DNA of 64,000 nucleotides from Otis tarda. Taxonomy: Eukaryota > Chordata > Aves > Otidiformes > Otididae. Below, piece by piece: positions 1-61,900 of this stretch. The stretch spans positions 141,988,690-142,052,689 of the forward strand of contig CM048553.1 in NCBI GenBank assembly GCA_026413225.1, given 5' to 3'. The first letter of the stretch is position 1. Each line of letters starts with the position of its first letter. Both the position numbers and the translations under genes were made by a program. Under the pieces are notes generated by a model. It made no database searches and had not been told where the DNA came from. It saw only the letters and a program-made list of their open reading frames with translations.

Positions 1-262
1 AAGATAAGCATGTATGGAAGAGTGCTTTCCTCCAGACTGGTGTGCCCAAGAACTAGAAAATAAAACAATCCCTACATTTTTTCCCTTTGGAAATTATCTT
101 TCTGTTCACAATCAGTTTCCCAAAGAAAAACAGTTCCTTGCACCTGTGAACTAGACAACACTGATCTGGTTACATTTTTCTAGTTGTTGCAGTAGAGCAG
201 TCTGAAGCTGCAAATACCTGACAGTTGCATTTACCTGACCCCATGCCTGGTGTTGTTCTCAG
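1..262 (+). other. GRHL2: End of GRHL2 intron 2
   Basis: Non-coding sequence ending in the acceptor TGTTGTTCTCAG at 251-262. No repeat or other feature recognised. Confidence 0.8.
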
Positions 263-51594
<51,332 letters not shown>

Positions 51595-51805
51595 CTTTAG
51601 GCACAGCCCTCACAGCCCTTTTGTAAGGAACCACAGCATTTCATTTTTCTTGGAAAGCAGAAGATTCCCCGGGAACTTGACAGACATTGATCAGAGAAAC
51701 TGTTGCAAGACTGCTTTGAAAATACTGTCCATTCTGCACACGTGCACCCACTGCAGATAGACTTGGGTTTGTCAAGCACAAGGCCACTCAAGTTAACCTG
51801 GTCCC

Positions 51806-51814
51806 TTATTTATT
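51806..51814 (+). promoter_or_regulatory. AU-rich element nonamer TTATTTATT
   Basis: Matches the UUAUUUAUU core known to promote mRNA decay. It is about 210 bases after the GRHL2 stop codon. Confidence 0.5.
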
Positions 51815-52212
51815 GTTCCCCATTCTCTAGTGTACAAGCAGTTACCAGTCCCCAGATCTGTAACCAGATGACCCACTGCAAATGTGAAATCGGCATTTTA
51901 ATCCATACTTTAGTGTGGATGAGCTCATTCTAAAACATGTTAAGGAACTATGCTAATGTAGTTTCAGAAAACTAGTGTAAATCACTTTACCAGTAGTTCT
52001 CTCTGTCATTGCTAAAACACTGGTGTAGTGCTAAAGGTGGGGAAAGTGGCTGACAGAGTTCATTTGCTCAAACTGATTTGTATCTCTCTCTAGTGTATAG
52101 TCTTGCCAAATACCTCTGGTAGTTCTCAGCACGTAGCAATGAGGACTTGTAAGTAAGGCATTCAGCTACAAATGTCGCTTGTAAGTAAATGGTAAAGAAA
52201 CCATTTTAACCT

Positions 52213-52220
52213 TGTATATA
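52213..52220 (+). promoter_or_regulatory. Pumilio-type site TGTATATA
   Basis: Exact match to the TGTANATA consensus bound by Pumilio proteins, within a very AT-rich part of the 3' UTR. Confidence 0.45.
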
Positions 52221-52818
52221 ATGTTTATAATATGCAATAATATATTTTAACTACTGTATGTGGGCATGTTTACTGCCACTATGTTTTTGTATGTATTGGG
52301 TTTAGGGTTTAACAGAATCTTTCTCTGAGGATTAGATTGCTGCAGTCTGTTAAGGAGTGTGTACTGAGAACCTGATAGCTGCCTCTGCACTCATACGCTC
52401 CACCCTTGCCCACCCAGTTTTATACTGAAATATTGGAGCAAACCATACTACAAGAGTCTGGAGTGCTCTGGCACAATGGGACCCACCTTAGGTGCCCAAC
52501 TCCTAGCTGTAGATACCTGAGTGTGCCAGCCAACTGTCACCAAATCCAAGAGGCACCATGTATCTGCTGCCTGGTGTGCCTAGAGGTACGGAAGGGACTT
52601 CTGCCTGTTCCGTTGGTGAAGCAGAGGCTCTCAAAGTAGGCTTTTCTAAAGCCTGTGGAGCGAAGGTGCTTCCTGCAGTGCTCATTAAACCATTCCTCTA
52701 GACTGTAAACAACAGGACTTCAAACTTTTCTTTTTAAGGGTACTTGCTCTTGTATCTCCATTGAGTGATTCTGTTTTGATTGCTGGGACAGTTGGGTGAG
52801 GTATAAACCTGGGCTTGA

Positions 52819-52826
52819 TGTAAATA
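52819..52826 (+). promoter_or_regulatory. Pumilio-type site TGTAAATA
   Basis: Second exact TGTANATA match in the GRHL2 3' UTR. Confidence 0.45.
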
Positions 52827-54111
52827 TTTTATCAAAACTGGAACAATTTTACCAGTTGAGACTGAGTATCCCACAGCTGAGGTGTGGAGATAAGGTCACT
52901 CTCACAAGGGATGGATCTGAACCCAAGTTGAACCACAAGGTTATCCTATCAAATTCCACCCCATCTCATGAATTCTGTGAAGTGAAAAAGTTGCAGGCTA
53001 AAATCGTACCAAGAAAAAGTTTCAAGGCCTGAATGTCCCTAGCAATCCAAACCCAGCAGCTCTCTCTCTCCTTCCAGCTCCTCTGGCTATCAGAGTGAGC
53101 TCCTCACTCAGCATACAATCCTGTGTTTCAGCTGCAAGCATTTTATTCTCTACGCACTGTAAGTGGATCCCATGTGACAGACAGAAGTGTGGGTCTTTTC
53201 CTATATGCAGCCTTCAGAGTTTCTTTATTTTTTTCCTTCTGAAGTCTTTTTTTAATTTAGTCACAGAATCTTTTTCTATTAGGTGGTTCATGGCGTAGAG
53301 AAGCACTACCTAGTTTAACAGGGCTCATTCTGTAGTGTTTTGAGCTGTGTGGAGCTATTTACATTCAAGCAAAGTAGCTGAGATAGCTGACCAGTCTGAT
53401 TTGGTCACGTTTTTGCATGAATTGTCCTGCAAGCTCTTGCACACTTCTTAACTTCATTAGCAATAGCATCCCATTAAAATCTGTACTTCAAATAGAAATG
53501 TTAGGTACCTGTCAAAGTTTCTGTGGGACCAGAACCTATAAAAGGTTCAGGCCGTTAGCGTCAGGACTAACATACCCAGAATCCACATATGTCTGCAAAG
53601 CGTCTGTTCTGTTCTATGTCCCTCCCTACCTCTTCCTTTGTCATGTGTTCTTTCTCCCTCTGATGCACAGTTTTGTAGTAATTCTATTATCTTTTTATTA
53701 ATATGTACTCCAGCAAAGATGCTCTTGCTACCCTGCTCAAGAGCAGACATCCTGGGAATACACAGGATTTATGGTGGTTCAGTTTGATTGTACTTGGCTC
53801 AGGATCAGATAAAAAGTCTATACTGACTTAGCCCGGATACTTTTCTCCTAAAGAAAAGGACAGTTTTGGCAGGTGGCATTAGGAACTGGGACCAGCACAG
53901 AGGACTGATGAGCAGTGGTGTTAGTTCATGTATTTCTCTGTCGTTTGATGGTGTTTGGGTTCATAAGGATGTTAGCTGGGATCTTGCAGTTGGTCATGCT
54001 GTCTGGGTAGAAGTACAGGTGAAGCGTAGGAGTAAATGTGTACAGGAGTTGAGCCCTGGTCATGCCTCAGGCCCTGCTTGATTTAAAGGGCTTGAGGAGT
54101 ACAAAGTGCTC

Positions 54112-54139
54112 ACATGTATATTGTTTAAAATATACATGT
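54112..54139 (+). promoter_or_regulatory. 3' UTR stem-loop, 11-bp perfect stem
   Basis: ACATGTATATT (54112-54122), loop GTTTAA, then AATATACATGT (54129-54139). The arms are exact reverse complements, giving an AU-rich hairpin in the transcript. Function unknown. Confidence 0.7.
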
Positions 54140-55122
54140 TGCTTTTGATGAAAAATATTGATTAACGCTTGATCTTCCAGATATTATGAGTTAAATGGAG
54201 GTAAGATTTGGCTACTGTTCAGCAGGGGACAGGAATATCTGCCTTGCCTCCTTTTGTCTCCGTGGCACTGCTGTGGTTGTTTATTTAAAGGAACAAAACT
54301 CTGATTTCCTTTCCTTCTTCAAGACAGCGGTCTTGAATCTTAACTAGTGCAGCCTGAAGGGTGGCTTGCTGCTCAACTCATTTTCCCCGTGAAGAATTGG
54401 AGCAATGCAGTGTCTGCAGATGTTGTGTTTCGAAAGACTCTGATAGAGATGTCCCAAAAGAGAATAGTCTTCTAGGCTCTCATTTTGGTTCCTGCTGCAG
54501 ATTTGGCACTATGTCCGTCCATTTGACGTTTTATTATGAAACCCCCAGATACCAAATTTTAGTTTCTTTCTACGCACTCTGGTGCTGATAGCCCCAAAAT
54601 ACAGTGCATCCTCGCAGTGAAGTTTTGTTGATGTATGGTGATATCGCCATCAAGACATTCTGGAGGGTTTTTACCACTGAAAGTAAACTACAAAGGAAAG
54701 AACTTATTTTTCCTGTATGTCCTCTCTCATGAAGTTTTTGGTCAATGGAATTCAGAGATCAAGTGTCTTTCTTGTATATTTTCGTCTTTCATTCTATGGA
54801 TTGTTTAAATGTTGTAAATTAATTCAAACAATTAGTAAAAACTAAACTCTCCAGCTGTCAGAGTTGCTGTATATTGATTGATATGGAACTGGAAAGGAGC
54901 GTCTTACGACTTTTAAAATGTAAAGCTTAGGAAATGTTTATATGCTCTTCCATTCCCTATGAATTGAGACAAGATACAAACAAGCATGTTTGTGCCAAAG
55001 TTTGTGACAAGCCCTCTTTCTGGCAAACAAGGAAACTTCATGTATAAATAGTGTGCTTTTATATTAAGAAAATAGCTGATGTAACTTAATAGTGTTGCAA
55101 CTGGGAGAGGGGTTTGATAAAC

Positions 55123-55130
55123 TGTAAATA
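55123..55130 (+). promoter_or_regulatory. Pumilio-type site TGTAAATA
   Basis: Third exact TGTANATA match, about 45 bases before the main AATAAA. Confidence 0.45.
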
Positions 55131-55169
55131 CAGTTATTTTATTTTTTGTACATTTTTAAGAAGGAAAAA

Positions 55170-55175
55170 AATAAA
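55170..55175 (+). terminator. GRHL2: GRHL2 polyadenylation signal AATAAA
   Basis: A canonical signal in an A-rich context, followed after about 25 bases by TTCTGTTGCTGTGATGTGTG, a good downstream T/G element. A second AATAAA at 55278-55283 could serve as a backup. Confidence 0.75.
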
Positions 55176-55199
55176 TATTCCTATGTATGAGATAATATT

Positions 55200-56130
55200 T
55201 CTGTTGCTGTGATGTGTGTATTACTACATACTGGGGATTGAGGTCTTGCTTCTGAGCCTAGAAAACTTTTCAAAAAGAATAAAATAGAAATTAATTCTAC
55301 AAAGAAAACAAAAACAGAGAGTGAAAAAAATAATCACCAAAACATGGGTTCAGTGACTGGCCTGATAGACGGCAGGGGAGAGCAGTGGGAAATAGGCACT
55401 GGTTTCAGTTACCTTCCAGCAGGATTTAAACTACTTTTAGCACCCTGGTGCTAATCCCAGCTCCAGATTTAACCTAGGTAAGAATTTGAGGAGCTGAAGG
55501 AGCACGGACAGGAGCACGAGCCAGCCCCCTTCAGAGCCTGGCTGAGGCCCCTGGGCTCTGCTGCTGCCCCATAAGCCACACTGGGAGCAACTAACCACAG
55601 CTGCCCCCTACCCTACATGGTAGGGACCTACCCTACCCTACATGGTCCCTCCCCACATCCTGCCCCTCCGATGGTGTGCTAGTCATTAATGGATAAAAAA
55701 ATGCCCTGAACCTGGAGAGGGATTTATGTACGGCAGGGAAAGCTCCCAGCTAAGCCGGCCTTTCCAGCTCTGGAGGACCAGGTCTTTCAGCCTTGTGCTG
55801 TCCTTCCTCTGCTTTTATAAACCACTCCGCATTATCTTGCCCCGTGCCTGACTGCCAGCTTTACCCACTGGATGAAAAACTGTCCTGGCAGTCAAGAGCT
55901 CAGCTGGCTGCAGCGTGCCAGCACAGTGCTCATGCACGGCTTAAGCCCTGGCTAAGCTCTCCAAATTGGCTTGCCCGGCTGCTGTCCCTTTGCCCGCAGC
56001 GGTGAACGAGCCTGGGGCTGCGAGGACAGCAGGTGAAGGCTTCTCCGAGGTTTGCTCATCAGGCTGTGGGGCTACCAGAGGCTTTAAGGCTCCGGTGTGA
56101 AGGGAGTAACAGCGCACGGCATGTCATAGC
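55200..56130. other. Intergenic stretch after GRHL2
   Basis: No gene recognised. The second AATAAA (55278) is near its start. From about 55480 it is GC-rich and contains a short repeated CCTACCCTACATGGT motif at about 55607-55647. Open frames here look like chance. Confidence 0.6.
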
Positions 56131-58900
56131 TAGCTGCAGCAGAATATTTATTAGTAGGAAAGAACACTTAGGGGATTTCAGTAGGAGAATTTGTTTGAAC
56201 CGTTGGTATCCGCCATACATGGGTTTTCATCAAGATTGTTCAAAGTTACATATTCATATAAGAAAACAAAATAATTCATATTTAGGTGCAATCAGTAATT
56301 CCAGTATGAAAAAGCACCATGTCACAAAACAGTTTACAATACAAAAGTCTTCAAAATCTAACATTTAAAAACAATATTTGTTCAACAGTAATAACAGTAC
56401 AGTAAAAAAATTCTCATTTCCCTTCAAACAATACTGCTTATATATTTTGGCACTGAAAAAGAAACTATCATCACAAACGCGTCTTTTTAACCACACAATA
56501 CTGTTTTGTGAGTGTCTATACAACAAGGAAAAGCATGCTTTTAAGTCAGTCATTTTGCCAGGTGCAGTTCAAACTGCTTTCTCCATTAAAAAGCAAAAAA
56601 AAAACCTAAAAGAAAAGACCCTCCTAAGCTGCAGCATGTCTTGTCTTTTTGGCCCAGGACATGATCTGGAGAAGCATCTCTCAGACTCAGTCCACTGAGT
56701 CAGTCAGCCCTGCCCGAAAGGCTGGATCCGAGCCCCTCTTCCCTCTCCAAACCCAACAAGAAATGTAGACCTGAGCCCCCACCAAATGATGCCATCTTTT
56801 AGGGACTGACCGCAAGTTCTTGCTATATTAAGCATCCAATAATATTCTAACCCCAAACCTGCTGCTCAGGCTCTTCTTTTTTTTAATTGCCTAATCTCTC
56901 AAAATTTTAGTGAATTAATTTTAAAGTCACTTGCACAATTGGTCTTAAAATGCAAACACATTGGTTTTGTCCTGGTCTAGCCAGCAGTCCCAAGGGAAAC
57001 TGAGCGTGCACGCAGGCGAGCTAAGGGCTAAGGAAGCCTGACGCTGGGGCCGGCAGGATGCCCCACGTGAGGGGACCCTCCTCCCAGCTCTCCTCCTGGG
57101 GCCGGGACTGGCACACAGCGTGGGAGGGGGAAGCTTGAGTCTGAGAGAGGGAAAAACAGACAACTAGACTCTTCGGGAAGAATCAGTTTCTGCTCAAAAC
57201 TGACCCCTAGCAAAACAAGAACGCAAGTGCTATGCTCTGAGTGAAACACCAGTGCCTGTGTGCAGCTATGACAGACCTTGAAAAAGGCTGATTCTAGTGA
57301 ACATGCAGTCCGTGGTGCTATCTCTAAAAGCTGAACAATAACCAAAAAAAAAAATCATTTTAAATAGTTTTTACATCTTACATCAAAGATGCCACTACGA
57401 AAACACAAGAATATCACATGTTAATTAGTACAGTCTTAAAAATGCAAACCAACTCTGGTAAGACTCCCATACATTCTGTATATCATATGTACAGAGAAAA
57501 TAGCTTCCTAAGAGGAGAGGACAGTCATAGAGAGATAATCTCCTGTTTTTTTTCTGAATACGTTGCATAATACAAATACATCATCAGCATAAGAAAATTT
57601 TACTCTGGCACTAAGAGTTGAAGAAAGGCCCTAACTGGAAGCTGATAGGAGGGGGAACGGTGCGCGTGCTGGGGGGCACAAAACACTTACACGACCCTCC
57701 ACCAAATTCTCTGTCTCCTCCAATGTCCAGATAATCTACTTCCATTTTAGCGGGAAGGTTCAACGTGTCGCTCCCAAAGCACGCGACAGCTCAGGGCCAG
57801 ATCCCGAGAGCGGCTTTCAGTCTTCCGGAAGGCAGCTTACCTCTAGCCATCCTTCCTGGGGGGCTTTGCCTGGCTGAGAACTGGCTGGAGACTCTGAACA
57901 TCACCAGGTGAGCTTACAGCAGAACGGGGTGGGGAGGGAATTAACACATCACAATAGCGACAGGCAACGACACACAGGATACTAGCAATTCTAGACAGCC
58001 ATAAGAAAAAGATGCGGGCCAAATTCATGTAATTGGTAGTCGTCCCTCTCCTTTCGGAGTTGTAAAAGTCTTCCTTAGGATATGTAGGTTTGCTTACAGA
58101 GCATTCATCTAGAGAGGTATCTAATTTTGCCAAGACACAGGATATGCTGAACTCCATGCTGCTGCAGTTAGTCTGCCCATGGTAGCTTATTTAAATTTAG
58201 ATTGGGTATCGCTACTCTACGCTGCAATGTAGAAATGCCTGAGGGAACTGAAATGAGAAAGCTCGCCCTGTGGAATGGTCATGGACTTAAACAGGAACTG
58301 GACGCTTGGATCCATTCAGCTTTCGGCCAGGGTTTACCTCAATTTATTCGTCTCTACAGCATCAAAAATATCTGCCCAAGTTTACACAAACAAGTGTATA
58401 ACTATTTACCTTTGCATCCATCACAGCATTCACATGGCGATATTTAAAAATCGAAAGGTATCGAGTACTTCTCTCAGAAGAGGCCAATATTCGTAACCTC
58501 GGGTCCAAGGGTGAAACTGAATACACAAATATTAACTACAAGACTGCTTGGGTGGAATTGAAGTGAGCAAGTGGAAGAGATAAGCATATTGAAATGCAGC
58601 TCACTCTGTCTCCTTGCAGCAAATGTGCAGACAAAAATGATCCCTAACGTAATTAAGCACTTAATTTTCACTAGGCACAGTGAGCCCACCTCGCTGGTGA
58701 TAGCTCAGGCAGCTCTGCTCTTGGGAACGTTGGGAATTTCGCTGGCATGTGTGCTAAAGGACTGGCAGGACTGAATGTGAGAGTATCCAAAATAAATAAA
58801 TAAATCACAAACACAGCTAAAACATGGATAAGGAAATTAAACACAAAATACTAAAGAAACATCATCTTGTAGATCATTCATATGACTAACACAGAGCACG
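56130..58900 (-). other. Possible 3' UTR of a convergent minus-strand gene (NCALD by synteny)
   Basis: Read on the minus strand, this stretch ends with AATAAA (plus-strand TTTATT at 56147-56152). It is AT-rich with several TGTA motifs near that end (plus-strand TACA at about 56215-56345), as in vertebrate 3' UTRs. No long open frame is present on either strand. In other vertebrates NCALD lies next to GRHL2 in convergent orientation, which is the only reason for naming it. No NCALD coding exon was found here or further on, and the upper border is arbitrary. It could instead be a non-coding RNA or plain intergenic DNA. Confidence 0.3.
56147..56152 (-). terminator. Possible minus-strand polyadenylation signal
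   Basis: AATAAA on the minus strand. Together with the GRHL2 signal at 55170, it would place two convergent gene ends about 1 kb apart. Confidence 0.3.
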
Positions 58901-61900
58901 ATGTCTTTAGTAAGCTTCCTTAGATCCTTATCAGACTGAAATTTCATTTTTTTTTTTTCTTTTTCTCCCAGATACTAACAAAAGCTATTTGGTTGCCCTG
59001 GAAATGGGAATAAGCTAATGACAGGAAATAAAAAGGTGGTGGTGGCAAGGAACCGCGAATTCTCCCCCAAACAACCACATAGGACTCGTTAATCTTCCCT
59101 CTGAGCGCAGCCAGTTAAGAACACAAATGAAGCTTAGAATTTAAGAGGATTTTCTCAGGTGGTTTTACGAATTACCATCATCCCGTTTGGTGGGGAAACC
59201 TGAGGCCAACCCTAGTACTGCTGAAACCCCTGTCCCCAGGGAGGAGAAAACTAGAGGTCACACCTTCCACATGTGTTTTTGGCAGACAGCAGGAAGAATT
59301 TCCGCCTGACATTGCTGTGCCAAAATTATCTCCTGGTCCCCAACATCTGGGTGCTCCAAGCAGCACTGGGGCACCACACGCTGAACGGTGATGCATAGGA
59401 AGGTACCGCTCCTGCCTGGAAGAAATCAGCTCTCCGTGGAATAAACTGGGGGAGCGGAGAGAGAGGACTGGCCAGGTTCAGTCTGCAGCGCATCAACAAA
59501 CACATCCATGATAATGAACACCACGTTGTCCAGAAGTTCATTGTGTTCTTGCAATGTTTCACACTGCCATTACTTAATCATGGGAAATAAATAGTGCGGT
59601 TGGCAAGGTACACACAGGAGGGCCAAGGGCTGGGAACCACATCAGAAGCTGTTCCGTCTGAGTGCATCCAGCCTGGCTCCTCCGGATGCCAAGGGCTGCT
59701 GTTTGTTGCTCATTCACACTGAGGGTAGGGACGGCAACTGGAAGGTGGGCCCAAAGCCTTGGAGAGTCGGACACCCTGAGCCCCTGCCTTGGGAAGGTGA
59801 GAATATCCTTGGTACAAGGTCAGGGCAAGAGGGGAAGGCCTAAGACATGTCTGAGCTGCACGGTAAGTGAACACTATGGAAAGAACACTGGCATGCTTCG
59901 AGACCTGGGAAGCACTCAGCAGGCTTGAAGAAGCTCAGACGAACTTTTCTGTGGCAGGACCCGGAGTCCCCGGCCTCAGCGCTCGGTGACGTGGGGACGA
60001 AGCAGCCCAGGAGGTTGCACGGACTGGGCTGGCATGGAGGAGCTATTCTGTGCCTGACTGCTGCTAAGGGGGTTTCACCTTGTGAATTCAGACCCTGACC
60101 CAAAGGCACTGATGTCTTTTACAGTTTTTCATTTCTCCAGTCTTTTCACGTTGTTCACTACAACCCAAGCTCTTTTTTGCCTTGTTTGTTGTGCATTAGC
60201 CAGCGTTTTACACGTGATAGCTTAATCCCAACTATACATAGTAAAATAACACTTAGGACCTGTGGGAGCAATGAGGAAATAAAATCTGGATGTTGCAAGA
60301 AGGCCCTCACATCTGGCCTTTCCAGCTGTTACTTGTTAAGATATGGAGAGTATATCTGAAAAGCTTTATATCTTATCCTGTGAACATCCCCACCCCTGAA
60401 ACAACTTCTTGGTATGGATGACTTGGAAGCAACAGCAGTAAAAGCCAGGCTGGACCGAGGGATGCTCCTAACTGGGAGACCTGTGGCAGCTGGGGATGGT
60501 TTCTGCAAGGTATGAAGAGATTGACTTTACATCTGACCGATCATTCTACTGCTCTGAATGCCAGAGGCACCTAATGGCTTCTGCAAACTCTCAACGGTGG
60601 TTCTGATTTCCTGTGTCACTGCTTTCCATACCAATTTCCAAACCCTCCTGCTTTTTCCTTCTGTGTGTTTAAAACACAGCTGTCCTTCTCACCTTCCCCA
60701 GCCTGCAAAACCACACTCGGGCTTTGAGAGTCCAGAGGAGCTTTCGCTTCTTGTCTACCACCACCGGGAAGAAACCTTCCTGCGGGCTACGTTTTGCCGT
60801 CAGTTACACTCAGGAAATGCTTTTTGCTCCTCCTGGGAGCTGTTTGTTTGACTCCTAATTGGGGCACACCAAACAGCTCTGCTGTTTATATGTAAGAAAG
60901 AGCAGAGTTACTCTACTCCTTGCAGCTGCATGTTCACGCTGAAGGTATTTAAAAATATACTTTGCCAGCACCTCTGACTGAATAAGGGGCAAACAGAGCT
61001 GCTCTGCTAGAAGGTGCCATTTCTGGCCTAGCCCTATCTCGGAGCACATTACACCACGGGTCTGATGTATCACTGCTCTCCATCTTATCTGCCTCCTGCA
61101 CCATCAATGGAAAACTCCGCGTGCAGCTCTGAGCGCTGCTTGGTTGCCTGACGCTTGCCGAGTTTCTCTGCAGGAGTTCTGCCTGCAATACCAAGGAAAC
61201 CCAGCTTCCCACACTTTCAGACTCCTGTGTGAGATCCCACCCAGCAAGACACAGAGCAAAGGACACATCCAAATGTTTGTGCAAAGGGCAGCTGAAATAC
61301 TCTGCTGGTCTTGCACTGGTTACCTGACACCAAACTCCTGAGCCCAAGGTCTGCCTCGCCGGGGAACCGAGGGAGCACCAGGAGAAAGACAAAAGGAGGA
61401 ACTGACATAGCGGCTGTTCAGGAGGTCTTGTCCAGCCCTCCCCTCCGCGTCTGTCACTTGGCGCTTGTACGCCAGGCTTCAAAAGGAAACTCTGTTGAAC
61501 GATGCCTCCTTTATCCTGACTGTGCTATATTGCTACCTTCACCACTGTTGCTAAAAAAAAATAAAATAAAAAGGAGTTTTAAAAGAAGGGAGACAGCTGA
61601 GCTCAGGGCATTTGTTCTGAGGTAGGCAGGAGATTCCCTCCCCACTGCCACATGTCCCCCGGGACCTGCCAGGTGTCAGCGTGTTCCCTGGTTCACATGT
61701 ACTGGGAGACGTACAGCCATGGCCACGTTCTCATCTCGGCTTAGTCTGCGGATTAGGGCTCAACATCAAGTTACCACAGTTCACCAAGTTTCCATGAGTC
61801 AGCTGAGCCGAGGTTTCTGCCCATGTGTGCGCTTCCAGCCCACAGCAAATGCAAGGTAATGCGACTTAGCCTGGTCGACAGTGAAAGAAAATTAAGATAA

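Larger units (their letters stand above)
51595..55195 (+). other. GRHL2: GRHL2 3' UTR (about 3.6 kb)
   Basis: From the stop codon to the expected cleavage site about 20 bases after AATAAA at 55170-55175, followed by a T/G-rich stretch (about 55198-55222) suited to a downstream element. Features seen: an AU-rich nonamer TTATTTATT (51806-51814), Pumilio-type TGTANATA sites at 52213, 52819 and 55123, a stem-loop at 54112-54139, and internal ATTAAA at 52684-52689 that might give a shorter form. The end is inferred from signals only. The small open frames within it are not supported as genes. Confidence 0.8.
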
